A stretch of DNA of 64,000 nucleotides, taken from Gentiana macrophylla. Taxonomy: Eukaryota; Streptophyta; Magnoliopsida; Gentianales; Gentianaceae. The notes below the pieces were generated by a model. It did not search any database and had not been told where the DNA came from. It worked only from the letters and a program-made list of their open reading frames with translations. The position numbers and the translations under genes are program-made. Numbering within the stretch: the stretch's first letter is position 1; each line of letters opens with the position of its first letter. The stretch spans positions 57,624,583-57,688,582 of the forward strand of contig CM047808.1 of the NCBI GenBank assembly GCA_026214975.1, read 5' to 3'. This document shows, piece after piece, positions 23,868-36,362 of this stretch.

Positions 23868-25259
23868 TGTTAAGAACATTTTATTATGTTTTGATGATGG
23901 CCGTACTAGCTGTTATAGCAAGCCTGAAATAAGTTATAACACTCTGTATAGTCTTTACTTAGAGTCTGACATGTTGTATAAGTTGAGTCAGACAAGTATT
24001 GTACTAGTTGGTAGGACGCCAAAGCAAGAAACAGATTTTCGGCAAGGTGAAGCCACCAAGTACCAAAGAGAAAAGCAATGAAGGTATTAAAGTCTGACTT
24101 ATAACCAAGGAAGTCTGTGATGACCTTGGATAAGTCTAAGTTATGTTTCAAGTGATGAAACTTAATGTTTAACTATGGTGTACACTGATCTCACACAAAC
24201 CAAGGATCAGTGAAGTACAAGGATTCTCCTTTGAACTGAAAGCATGAAGGAAACTATGGATCGGCAAAGTAAACTAACTCTCAGCTGAGTGAAGACAAAA
24301 CATTGAAGAAAGATCTAAACAGCAAAGTCAGATGGATCACTTGACCGTTCAGAGAACGGCTAAGTAAACCTTACTGAATCAGATTTTGAAATATGATGAA
24401 GATTCAGAGGATCATTCATTAAATGCACAATCAATAAAGGATCAATCAAGGACGGATTTTCTGATAAATATTTGAAGAAAAATCCGATCACTGAAATCAA
24501 GGAGAATAAAATTAAGGGGGAATCAGGAATTATTCCCCTCAATAAAATAGCCAACGGACGGGAATTCAAATCAAATATTCAAGGCAATAAATAGAGGACA
24601 TTGACAGAAAAAGAAAATAAGAAGCAAGAACGAAAAATCTGAGCAGAAACGCTGTCAAAGTAAAAAGGCTTCTATCTGTGCTAAAGAGAAATATCTAGTG
24701 ATCAACTCAAAACTGGGAGCTTCAATTCAAACTTCAAGCATTGAGATTGATCAAAAAGTTTTTGAATCCAATTCACATCAATCAAGAAACTGAATCAGAG
24801 CCATCTGAGAAGGAGTTGTGTCTAGCTGCTGAAGGATTTGATCCCAGGAAGCGCGTGAAAGAGATCGAATCACGTAAATCATGCAGCCAAGGAGTGATAG
24901 TCTTGTAGATTGTGAAGCTTGGGAAGTCAAGGACAATCGTACTATTGTATCTGTGAAAACAATAGTGAATTCCTCCAATCATCACAGGAGAAGAGTGGAT
25001 TAAGGGATTACACCACCCTGAACCACTATAAGCCTTGCGTCAATTTACTTTCTGCAATTTACCTTACTACATTTATTTAATTGCATATATTATATCATAT
25101 ACTTGTGATTGCTTAACCTACTTTGAAATAACTTAGTAAGAAGGGACTTATCCGCTGCCCAAAAGCTTTGAAGTGCAAGAAAAGTTTTTGAAACTCCACT
25201 ATAGTCATTCACCCCCCCCCCCCCTCTGACTATAGTTTTACCCTTCTCTGGGGCCAACA
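23868..25259 (+). repeat. A1 5' LTR
   Basis: 1392 bp, from TGTTAAGAAC to ..GGGGCCAACA. It differs from the 3' LTR by scattered substitutions amounting to a few percent by eye, so the insertion is not recent. Near the end, a run of about 14 C at 25211-25224 replaces the short C run of the 3' LTR (44343). The TATA-like site reads AATAAATAG at 24586-24594, where the 3' LTR has TATAAATAG. Confidence 0.92.
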
Positions 25260-25261
25260 AT

Positions 25262-25273
25262 TGGTATCAGAGC
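25262..25273 (+). other. Primer binding site of A1
   Basis: TGGTATCAGAGC, the exact plant copia initiator tRNA-Met site, 2 bp after the LTR. Confidence 0.9.
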
Positions 25274-25415
25274 AGCGTTCCTAGTATCAGAATCTGTTCA
25301 GATCTAATATCTGGTAACAAGGAGATCACATATTTTCAAAGTAGTTTTCAAATCCGAGCTTTCTATACATTCACATATAGATCTCTTATTTGCACTTATT
25401 GATTCTTCAAACTTT

Positions 25416-26868
25416 ATGTCAAAATTACATGTTTTCAATGTTAATAATTTTGATGAATAGAAAATAAGAATGTTGTCTCATCTTGCAGCAACTCATGAGA
25501 AGATGCTGGACGTAATTAATGATGGCCCAATCATGATCATGACTGTGGTAGCCACAGGAGCAGATCAAGGAAAGGAAGTAGACAAACCCAAGAAAGATTG
25601 GACCAAGGATGACAGGAGAAGAGAAAATCTAGACTTTGTTGCAAAAGATATGATTTTGAAGACCCTAGATAGCAACATGTTCATGAGAATTAAAGATTGC
25701 AAGACATCAAAGGAGATGTGGGACAAACTGGCACTGATTAATGAAGCATCTGAAGCAGTCAAAGAAAACAAATTATCTATTGCAAAACAGAAATTTGAAA
25801 ATATCAAAATGAAGGCTGGTGAATCCATTGATCAAATGGCCAACAGATTCTCAAGCATCATCAGTGAACTGCAACAGCTTGGACACACATATTCCCAGAA
25901 AGAAGTATGCTTAAAGATCTTGAGAGGTTTACTTGAAAGATGGAAGATCATAACATCAGTAATCAGGGGAACCACAAACCTTGCAAACACCGACACTCTG
26001 ACTCTGATGTCCCAACTAAAGCTCATGAATTCGAATTAAACGGTGAAGATTGTGCTCCGGCGGAGACACAAAGAGCCAGTGCACTGATAGCACCCCAGCA
26101 AAGTAACCTTGCTGATTGTATCAGCAAAGAGACACTAGAACTTAAAGAACAGGTAGCTTTATTAGTTAAATGTTTTGACAGATTCAGCAAAAAGAATCCA
26201 TTCAAAGGAAACTCGTCATCAAACAAGAGGTCAAGCTCAAACAAAAACATGAAGAAGAAAGATGATTAATATAGATGCTTCAACTGCAACAAGGAAGGTC
26301 ACTTCAAGGCTGATTTCCCTGAAGAAAATAATAAAGATGATGAAAAGAAGAAGTACAAAGCATCTGAAAAGAGAAAAGGCAAGAAGGCACTCAAGGTCGA
26401 ATCCAAAGCGAAAGGAAAAGAATGAAGAATCATCGATAATGACTCGATGATGATGTGATGAAGAAGACAATGCACAATGAAAAAGCATGTCTATGTCTAA
26501 TGGCCAAAGAATCAGATGAAACTGAGGTAACATCTAGCTCTTACTCTTCATCAAATGCATCCACATCTGACACTGCACAATCTTCTATTCTCCAATTAGA
26601 TCCAGTAGACCTAGTTCAAAATCTCATGACTAAATTTGATGAAATTGAGATGAATCATGAAATTCTGGAAAAGGAATGCAAGGATCTAAGAAAGGAAAAT
26701 AAAAGGTTAAAGAAAGAACTGGATAAAGCAAAAGCTGAACTAACTAGTAAGAAGACATACTCAAATGATCAACAAACAGCAGATTTTCATGCATCTGTTG
26801 TTGACATATCAGTTGAGAAAATTCTCCTACCGCTTAAGATCACAAATGAACCACCTTACAAACCCTAA
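25416..26868 (+). pseudogene. A1 gag
   Basis: Capsid/nucleocapsid polyprotein of a copia element. The ATG at 25416 gives MSKLHVFNVNNFDE, then TAG at 25458 where family relatives have Trp. The frame then stays open to 26039 and covers the UBN2-like gag domain (WTKDDRR..DMILKTLDSN..MWDKLALINEA..KQKFENIKMKAG). A frameshift near 26030 moves to the frame 25940-26269. That frame ends in TAA just before the zinc knuckle CFNCNKEGHFKADFP, whose fourth zinc ligand is Phe instead of Cys. A further shift leads to 26455-26868, with a Ser/Thr-rich stretch and a Lys/Glu coiled coil (EKECKDLRKENKRLKKELDK). At least two stops and two shifts inactivate it. Confidence 0.85.
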
Positions 26869-29800
26869 AAAGGTTTGGATCAGATCTGGTCTTACTATAA
26901 CAATCGGATGAGAGTAGAAACAATGGTCAACACAATTACAATCCAGGACTAACAATGAACCAAAATTCGTAAAGGAATGCACCATAGTTTCACCACTAAT
27001 CTGTCTTGGTGAAGTCAAAACCCGTAGCGATGAAACAAAGAGACTAAATCATCAATTCAATCAACCAAAAGCAAGGACTTTCTGAAAGGTAAAGGAAGAC
27101 TTTATCCTTCAGAGGATGATTGGAATGTTGCACCTCCAAAATACAAGAAGAAACCATTCCATGATATGCATCATGTGTTTAAGAAAAATCAATGTAGGTA
27201 TGTTCCTAGACACATGAAGCAACATAGGTTTCCCACTGCATATTGGAAAGTGAAGAAGGATGCAAATGCACCAAAAATTAGAGAAAAGTATCAGAATACC
27301 TTCAGTAGAAATATTAGAAGCTATTCTGCCATGCCTTATACATATGAAGTTGATGACCTTAACTATCCAAAAAGAAGATCATTTGGATATACACTTGGAG
27401 TATGAGCATATGATCTATGAGTATGGACCCAAACAGTGTTGGGTACCTAAACTCAATTAATTTGTTTTGTAGGATGTCTGGTACATAGACTGTGGATGTT
27501 CCAGACACATGACAGGAAACAAGAAATGGCTCACTGACTTCAAAGATTTTGATGGACCCAAAGCACATTTGGAGGCAAAGAAAACCCTGGCAAGATTAAG
27601 GGGGAAGGCACAATGTTCAACAACAATTTGAAGATTCAAAATGTGGCATATGTTAAGGGACTTAATTTCAATCTGCTAAGCATCAGTCAATTCTGTGACA
27701 AAGGCTACAATGTACACTTCAACAAGGAAGGATGCAAAGTGATTCACAGCCAAACTTCAACAATGGTTCTTGCAGGTAGAAGAGAAGATAACATGTATGT
27801 GGTGGATTGGAAAACAGCTAAGGCAGAAACATGTCTGTTTGTCAAGAACAATCAATCAACTAGCTGGATCTGGCATAGAAGGTTAAATCACCTAAATTTC
27901 AATACCATCAACAAATTATCAAAGAACAAGTTAGTTGAAGGCCTACCAGAGATCACATTCAAGAAAGAAAGTCTATGTGATGCATGTGAAAAAGGAAAAC
28001 AAATCAAAAGTTCATTCAAGTCAAAGCCCTATCAATCAACCACAAGAATTCTACATCTGTTACATATGGACCTGTTTTGACCAGTTACACCAGTAAGTGT
28101 AAGTGGTAAGAAATACACCCTAGTAGTGGTGGATGACTTCTCAAAATACACCTGGTCCATTTTCCTGAACAAGAAGAAAGAGACGCTCAAGAAGCTGCCA
28201 GATTTGCTGAGAAGACTCCAAAATGAGAAAGAACTGAAGATTATCAAGATCAGATCAGATAGAGGCACTGAATTCCTTAATGAAGTTATCAGAACCTATT
28301 GTGAAGAAAATGGAATACTAAATCAATTATCTCAGAGCAGAACTCCACAACAAAATGGTGTAGCAGAAAGAAGAAGCGAATGTAACTCTTAAAGAAACAA
28401 ATTTTAACAATGATTGCAGAAGCATGCCTACCAAGGAGGTTTTGGGCTGAAGCAGCAAATACAAAATGCCATACACAAAACAGATCAATCATCAACAAAC
28501 ATCATGGAAAAACTTCATATGAAATATGGAATGGTAGAAAACCTAATGTCTCACATTTGCATATGTTTGGATCAAAGTGTTTTTTTTGGAACAGGAATCA
28601 GCTGCATACCTTTGATGAAAAGGCTGATGAAGCAATCTTTATGGGATACTCAGACACCAGCAAAGCATTCAGAGTACTTAACAAAAGAACATTGGTGATT
28701 GAAGAATCAATACATGTAGTCTTTGATAAACCAAATACAAATGGTGAAAGTCTTCAAGAACAAGAAGAAGAAGCAGCACAAAGGCAAGTGTATATGAATA
28801 CAACAGTACCAGCAACTATTCTGCATCACAATTTTGGAAATCAAGATGAGCCACAAGTCATTACAACTGAAGAAGCACCAGAACTTGAAGCTCATGCAGA
28901 ACCTGAAGTTGTAGAAGCACCAAGTGAAGAACAACTTCAACCTAACCTAAATTGGCTAAGAGATCATCCTGAAGAACAAGTTATTGGAGACATTCACACA
29001 GGAGTTAGAACCAGAAGACAACTGGAGCATATGCTAACATGTTTTCTATCACAAGTGGAACCCAAGACAATAGATTATGAAATTCAAGATACAGATTGGA
29101 TCACAGCCATGCAAGAAGAACTAAATGAATTTGAAAGAAATGAAGTCTGGGAACTTGTTGACAGACCAGACATAGCCAACATCATTGGAACAAAATGGGT
29201 ATTTAGAAACAAGATGGATGAGCAAGGAACAGTTGTCAGAAACAAAGCAAGACTAGTTGCAAAAGGCTATTCTCAAGCAGAAGGAATAGATTATGATGAA
29301 ACATTTGTACCAGTGGCAAGACTAGAGGCAATCAGACTCTTTCTAGCTTTTGCTGCACACAAGGACTTCAAAGTCTATCAAATGGATGTCAAGAGTGCAT
29401 TCCTCAATGGACTTTTGGAAGAAGAAGTATATGTGGAACAACCTCCTGGTTTCCAACTCAAAGGAAAAGAAGACAAGGTATACAAACTCAAGAAACCTCT
29501 TTATGGACTCAAACAGGCACCCAGAGCTTGGTATGAAACACTATCACAATTTTTGATCAAGAATGGATTCAACAAGGGAACAATAGATAAGACTCTATTC
29601 AAATTAGAAGAAGGAACAAGCATATTGCTAGTAAAAATCTATGCTGATGACATCATCTTTGGATCAAAGGATTAAAAGCTGTGTGAGAAATTTGCAAACC
29701 TGATGATGATCAAATTTCAGATGAGCATGATAGGAGAATTAAATTATTTTCTTGGTCTTCAAGTAAAGCAAATGAAGGATTGTATTTTCATTAGTCAAGC

Positions 29801-30583
29801 CAAGTATAAAAAAGACTTAATACACAAGTATGGTATGGATTCAAGTGGCACAGCAGATACACCAATGTGTGCAAGAGTCATTCTAGGAAAAGATGAAGCT
29901 GGAAAAGATGTTGATCAGAAAATGTATAGAGGAATCATTGGATCCCTACTTTATCTAACCGCAAGCAGACCTGATATAGCATTTGCAGTAGGAGTATGTG
30001 CAAGATTTCAAGCTCAACCAAAAGAATCACATCATCTAGCAGCCAAAGGAATAATCAAATACCTGAAAAACACTATTAATGTTGGAATTTGGTATCCAAA
30101 AGATGGAGGATTCAAGTTGATATCATATTCAGATTCTGGCTATGCTGGATGCAAGATACATAGAAAAAGCACCTCTAGAACATGCCAGATGCTAGGCACC
30201 AGGCTAGTCTCTTGGTTCAGTAAAAAGCAAAACTCCATATCTACATCAACAGCTGAAGCAGAATATATAGCAGCAGTTGTTGTTGTGCAAAAGTACTTTG
30301 GATTAGACAACAGCTAAGGGATTATAGAGTGGAGGAAAATACTATCCCAATTATGTATGACAACACAAGTGCAATATCTATTACTGAAAATCCAGTGTTG
30401 CATTCAAGAACAAAGCACATTGATGTGAGACATCATTTTATCAGAGATCATGTTGAAAAAGGAGATGTCATCCAAAAACACATACCCACTGAAGATCAAT
30501 TGGCTAACATCTTCACTAAACCACTCAGTCATGAAAGATTTAGCATGTTGAGAACTGAGTTAGGAATGATTGAAATCGACTAA
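26869..30583 (+). pseudogene. A1 pol (protease, integrase, RT, RNase H)
   Basis: A linker (GRLYPSEDDWN near 27095) leads to the protease at about 27475, DVWYIDCGCSRHMTG, where the catalytic D-S-G reads D-C-G. Integrase has HHCC (WHRRLNH.. CDAC), a core with MDLF, SDRGTEF and NGVAERR. RT has [22 protein letters not shown] and a YADD box (usually YVDD). RNase H has SYSDSGYAGC, STAEAEYIAA and TKHIDVRHHFIRDHV. Breaks: stops in the linker, TGA at 28078 inside the integrase core, a frameshift between 28390 and 28410, TAA at 29673 just after YADD, and a frameshift near 30310. Most of RT (28410-29675) is one open frame. It is young decay compared with family L. Confidence 0.9.
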
Positions 30584-31200
30584 GTACCAAAGAGCGGTTA
30601 ACTGGAGTAATTGGCTAAGTGACTTTATCAGCTGCTTAAACCTTTGCCGTTATAGGAGATGTAGTAGGTAAGGCACTGGTATCCAACGAAGTTGACTTAA
30701 CTGATTGTTAGGAACAGTCAAATAAAGCAGCTCAGTAAAAGAGTCACTTCACCGGCTAAGTGACCAGCCAATGCACTTCACCGAAATAAAGATTGAAATC
30801 TTGGGCAAATTATAGTATGAACAAAATCAATTTTTATGCACGTGGAGAATAAGGGAGATATGGAAGATTATTCTATGGATGATTACACACGTGGCGATCA
30901 ACTTATAATCATGGAGGTAACCATGTTATTTTTCGAATTACAAACGCCTCGATTTCCAGGATTTATCATTACTTACCTCAATCCACTCCCCCACTTCACT
31001 CGAATATCACGATTTACATACACAAAATCACACCATTATGTCATAAATTCCTTCCACATTCAAACCACGTTCACACTACCCAAATCACCCTTTATAAACA
31101 ACACTTAGAGGTTTTTCAAAAATCTTTATGCTCTCTTGCAAATCATAAATTCTATTGCAAATTCGAAGCTCTCTTTCAAAAATTCTCTTAACTTCCAACA
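30584..31200 (+). other. A1 spacer between pol and third ORF
   Basis: About 620 bp, rich in 'ggctaagtgac' and 'cagctg' steps, then a pyrimidine-rich leader ('ctcccccacttcactcg'). The corresponding A2 spacer (57431-58113) has the same layout. No coding feature. A splice acceptor to express the downstream ORF is conceivable but I cannot show one. Confidence 0.5.
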
Positions 31201-32171
31201 ATAGCTTCATCCTCCTCAAACACCCAAGCTGGGTATGAAAAATCGATTGCCACTGGATCGTTCTTCCAAGAAGAACACTACTTAAAACTGTGCGGAAATG
31301 ACGAGGAAGCAAAACGATTGGCAGCTGGATGCAAAAACCTAAAGTTATCGACCTTTCTAAATCCTTCAATAACCGAAATCTGCAATGAAAACCTAATCTC
31401 CTTCTGGAAAACAGCAAAGTATGTTTCTGGGATCCCTACAGAAGAAGGTGATGGATGGGAGGAAGACAAGTTTGTTGCATCTGTCAACACCACAGAAGTG
31501 GTCATTACGGCAAAGGTAATCCGTACTCATCTTAAGCTTTCAAATAAGGGTCAGGCAAAAGTGACCTTGGTACCACAAAATTTGGATGATTTCTGGATAA
31601 TAATCGCCAAAACGGAAAATCCAGGATCCAAGAAGGTCAATTGCCTTAGATCTGCTTTAAAGAAACCCTTTAGTGAGTTCAGTGCCCTAATTGGAAAGAG
31701 CATTGAAGGAAAGTTAGGAGCAAACAATGCAATGACAGAGGCTAGAATGCGACTAATGGGAATCATCTACAACAATTTGGAATTCAATTGGGCATCCTAC
31801 TTCTTCCAGAGAATAAAAGAACAAATCCAGCGAGAAATCACTACTGACAACAAGGGATTAGCAGAGAAAAAGAATAAGAAGGGGATTTTCTGGGTAAAGA
31901 AATCCTATGGAATACAACTCCATTATCTTCTGCATTGTTTGAAGGTTCCTGTGACACATCTCCATAAGTTGCATGAGTCCAAGGTCATGTTTACCTATGT
32001 TAAACAGCAAAAGCAAGCAGAAGGAGGGAAGAGAAAGAAAACAACAACACATCCCTCCGGCCAAAGGAAGAAGCAAAGAGTTCAACAAAGAACACTTTGG
32101 ACAATTAATTGATGATGAAGAAGCAGAAGATTCTGAAAGCGAAGCAGAACAACCACAGGTAGACAATGGCA
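31201..32171 (+). pseudogene. A1 third ORF, N-terminal half
   Basis: An ORF after RNase H of the kind called env-like or additional ORF in SIRE elements; function unproven. The frame begins at ATA 31201 where A2 has ATG (58114), giving ASSSSNTQAGYEKS and then an open frame to 32112. Conserved blocks include NENLISFWKTAKY, KPFSEFSALIGKSIEGKLGA, LEFNWASYFFQRIKEQI, GIFWVKKSYGI and LHYLLHCLKV. All except the last two changed positions recur in A2. It looks related to plant 'putative transposon protein' domains. A frameshift near 32040 shifts to the acidic frame ending ..DNGSE, where B1 inserted. No signal peptide is seen. Confidence 0.7.
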
Positions 32172-32186
32172 GTGAGTGTTGGAAAT

Positions 32187-35100
32187 CAACTACCAGGTCC
32201 ACAAAAACCAATCAAGTCAAGAACCAGAAAAATTACAATCAAAGTAAATCCAAGAATGTCAATCATTCAAAGATTCACATATTCAGGGAGAAAGGAAGAT
32301 TGTATCCCACTGATGATGATTGGAATTTTGCTGCATCTTTTAATAAAACTGATAATAACAATCATTCCAGATAGAAAACTTATCACAAGTTTCAGTCCAA
32401 GACTCAGCAGAGGGCTAATCTCGGCCTCAAAGAAAAGTCCTAGTACCAAGGTCAATTCGCACCTAAGTACGTATGAATGACGGTTATCATTCTAGCTTTA
32501 ATAATAGAAAGCAACATGGAAATAAGTTTCACTCAAAGATTCGAGAGATCATATAAATAAGACACACCAAACATAGATACTATGGGAGTGTGGCTTACAT
32601 ATATGAAAACAAGTGCAACAATATCCGAAGAATCCCAAAAGGATATATTCCCGAGTTGTACCGACAATCGACTTCCTATGGACCCAAATCGAGTTTGGGT
32701 ACCTAAAATGTTTAATTTTATTGCAGATATATGGTACATTGACAAAGTGGTTGCTCTAGGCACATGACAAAGAGTAAAGACTGCCTCAATAATTTTATTG
32801 CAAAAGATGGACCAAAGGTTAATTTTGGAAGTAAAGACAAACCTGGATACACCAGAGGTTATGGCACTTTAATCAGGAATGGACTTACAATCAAGAATGT
32901 ATCTTATGTAGAAGGCTTACACTACAATCTACTCAGCACCAGTCAATTCTGTGATATGGGATACAATGTTACTTTCGACAAAGAATTCTGCTTTGTCGTT
33001 AGCGAATCAGCTTATCAAATTGTCCTAGCCGAAAGAAGAAAAGAAAATTTGTATGTAGTAGATTGGACAACAGCCGTTGCTGAAACTTGTTTGCTTGTGC
33101 ATACAAAATCAGAAATCAGTTGGCTATGGCACAAGAAATTGAGTCATCTTAACTTTGATGACATCAACACACTTGTTAAGAAACAATTAGTCATTGGACT
33201 ACCAGAAATATCATATAAGAAGGATAGCTTATGTGATGCATGTCAACAAGGAAAGCAAACAAAAGCAAGGTTCAAGACCAAATCTCAGCATTCAACAACC
33301 AGACATCTGGAGTTGCTACACATGGATTTATTTGGACCTATTACACCAATTAGTATCAGTGGAAAGAAGTGCACATTGGTGGTAGTAGATGATTTTTCAA
33401 GATACACTTGGGTAATTTTCTTAACCAAGAAAAGTGAAACTAAGCAAAGACTTCATCGAATTACTCAAGAGACTTAATCGTAAAGTAGTATCAGCCAGAA
33501 AATAAGATCGATATAGGGAACCGAATTCCTCAACAAACAGAATTATTGAATATCATGAAGAAGAGAATGGTGTCTTACACCAACTCAAGCTACCACAGAA
33601 CACCTCAACAGAATAGTGTAGCCGAAAGAAGAAACAAAACAAAACTCAAAGAAGCCGGGAGGACTATGATCCGTGAAGCAAAACTACCTGAAAGATATTG
33701 GGCGTAGCAGCTTAACACACGACTTGTTACACACAGTAATGAGCTCTCATGAACAAAAGACATGAGAAGACCCTTATGAAATTTGGAATGGAAGAAAACC
33801 AAATGTTTCCTATTTTCATGCTTTTGGAAGCAAATGTTTCATACACAACAATGGGAAAGACCAACTTCATGTTTTTTAGCCCAAAGCTGATGAAGGAATT
33901 TTTCTAGGATATTCAAGTGTCAGCAAAGCTTTTAGAGTACTAAACAAAAGGACACTCAAGCATGAAGAATCAATACATGTAGTATTTGATGAACCAAACT
34001 TCCTGTGAAACAACCAAGACCGACAAGAACCGGTTTCTCGCCCCGCCACACCATGCCGAACTGGTCCTCGCTTGACATTGGAAGACTACAAATTTTAGAA
34101 TGCTCAGATCCAGATCAGTCTCAGTTTCCAACTACTCAACAAACCACTCCTGAACTACATATTCCTGATCCAAATGAAGAAATTCAAGAACTAGTTCTTA
34201 AAGAACCAGTCGAACAAGATATAAACCCCTTGATACAAACACCTACGTATCAATGGATGAGAGATCACCCTGAAGAACAAGTGATTGGTGATACTCAAAC
34301 TGGCGTTCGAACAAGACATCAGCTAGATGCAATGATTGCGTGTTTTCTATCACAATCTGAACCTAAGGAAATTGAAGAAGCTTTGAAAGATCCAGATTGG
34401 ATTCTAGCTTTGCAATAAGAACTCAATGAATTCGAGAGAAATCAAGTATGAGAATTGGTAGATAGACCAGTTCATGTCAATATCATTTGAACCAAATGGG
34501 TTTTCAGAAACAAACTTGATGAAGATGGGAATATCATCAGAAATAAAGCTAGACTTGTAGCTAAGGGATACTTTCAAGCAGAAGGCATAGACATTGATGA
34601 AACCTATGCACCAGTTGCAAGATTAGAAGCAATCAGACTATTTCTTGCCTTTGCAGCTCACAAGAAGTTCAAAGTTTACCAGATGGATGTTAAAAGCGCA
34701 TTTCTGAATGGAATTCTTGAAGAAGAAGTTTATGTTCAACAACCACCTGGATTTGAAATCAAAGATCAAGCTGACAAAGTTTTCAGACTAAGGAAAGCTC
34801 TATATGGACTTAAACAAGCACAAAGAACTTGGTATGAAACTCTATCTCAGTTTCTGGTGGATAATGGATTTATCAAAGGAACAATCGACAAAAAAATATT
34901 CAGAATGAAGAATGGTGAAAATACTCTACTTGCTCAAATTTATGTTGATGACATCATCTTTGGATCAGAAGATGAACAATTATGTGAGAAATTTGCAAGT
35001 TTGATGAAAAGCAAATTCCAAATGAGTATGATGGGAGAATTAAATTACTTCCTCGGTTTACAAGTTAAACAGTTAGATGATGGAATTTTCATTCACCAAA

Positions 35101-35870
35101 CAAAGTATACAAGAGAACTTATCAAAAAGTTTGGTATGGAAAAATCTATTGGAATTTCTACACGAATGGGGACCAACATCAAATTAGATGAAGACAAAGA
35201 AGGCAAAGATGTTGATCAAACACTCTACAGAAGGATGATTGGAAGCTTACTCTATCTCACAGCAAGTAGGCCAGATATATCATTTACTGTTGGTGTATGT
35301 GCAAGATTTCAGTCAAAACCAAAGGAAAGTCATCTCAAAGTTGTGAAAAAGAACTTTGAAATATCTGAAAGACACAGATGGAGTTGGAATTTGGTATTCA
35401 AAAGAAGGAGAATTCAAGCTAATTTCTTATTCAGATTCAGATTATGCTGGATGCAAATTGGCAGGAAAAGCACATCAGACACATGTCAGTTACTAGGAAA
35501 TAGACTTGTGTCATGGTTTAGCAAGAAGCAAAACTCAATCTCAACTTCTACAAATGAAGTCGAATACATAGCAAATTGGGAGTTGTTGTGCTCAAGTTTT
35601 ATGGATTAGACAGCAATTAAGGGATTATGGGATAGAAGAAGGAATGATTCCTATAATGTGTGATAACACAAGTGCAATTGCAATCACTGATAATCCAGTT
35701 TTACACTCAAGAACAAAGCACATTGATGTGCGTCATCACTTTATAAGAGATCATGCAGAGAAAAAGGATATCACAGTTCTTTATGTACCTACTAAAGATC
35801 AGTTGGCAGATATCTTTACAAAGCCATTGGACAAAGAAAGATTTGCCAAACGAGAACCGAATTAGTGGAT
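32187..35870 (+). pseudogene. B1 pol (protease to RNase H)
   Basis: Linker GRLYPTDDDWN near 32293. At the protease site a small insertion after the Asp codon (near 32742) throws the D-S-G motif out of frame. Integrase in 32764-33477 keeps WHKKLSH, CDAC, MDLFGPITP and VVVDDFSRYTW, then stops (TAA 33475). The second half of the core (33480-34000) is full of shifts. RT resumes at 34005-34418 ([10 protein letters not shown]..). After stops it continues at 34683-35609 with [22 protein letters not shown] and an intact YVDD. RNase H has [10 protein letters not shown] and, in the frame 35644-35865, TKHIDVRHHFIRDHA. It is more damaged than A1 although inserted later, so B1 was probably already defective or was copied from a damaged source. 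Confidence 0.85.
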
Positions 35871-36362
35871 AATCAAAGTCGGCTTGAAATCGCTTAAGCT
35901 TAAATTCGCCAAGGGGATTAATCTTTGTTTTGATGGGTTGGCTCACTTAACAGACTAGTCATTGACATCAACAATTTCAAACTGATCAACTGAAACTGAA
36001 ACTGAATAATTTTCTGAAACTGAAAGTTATATTCAACTCAATCTCTGTTTTTATTCCAGTCAAATCAAGTCAAAGGTTGACAAGATAAAAAGCGACAGCG
36101 GTTATATCACATTAAATTACCGCAGTTCTTTTTGTCAGAATTTCATGTGTACACCCCACGATTGTCAGAACAGTACATGTATCGGTTACCCAAAACCATC
36201 ATGGAATTTGAAAATTTATACTACTCAACTGCCAGATTTTCTTACCTATTTATTCAAATTCCGCTCACTTTATTTTTCAAAATCCTCATCCCTTTCCAGA
36301 AAACAAAACAGACTCTTCAAAATCTCTCTCTTCTCATCAACGCGTTGTGTTCACACCCAAAC

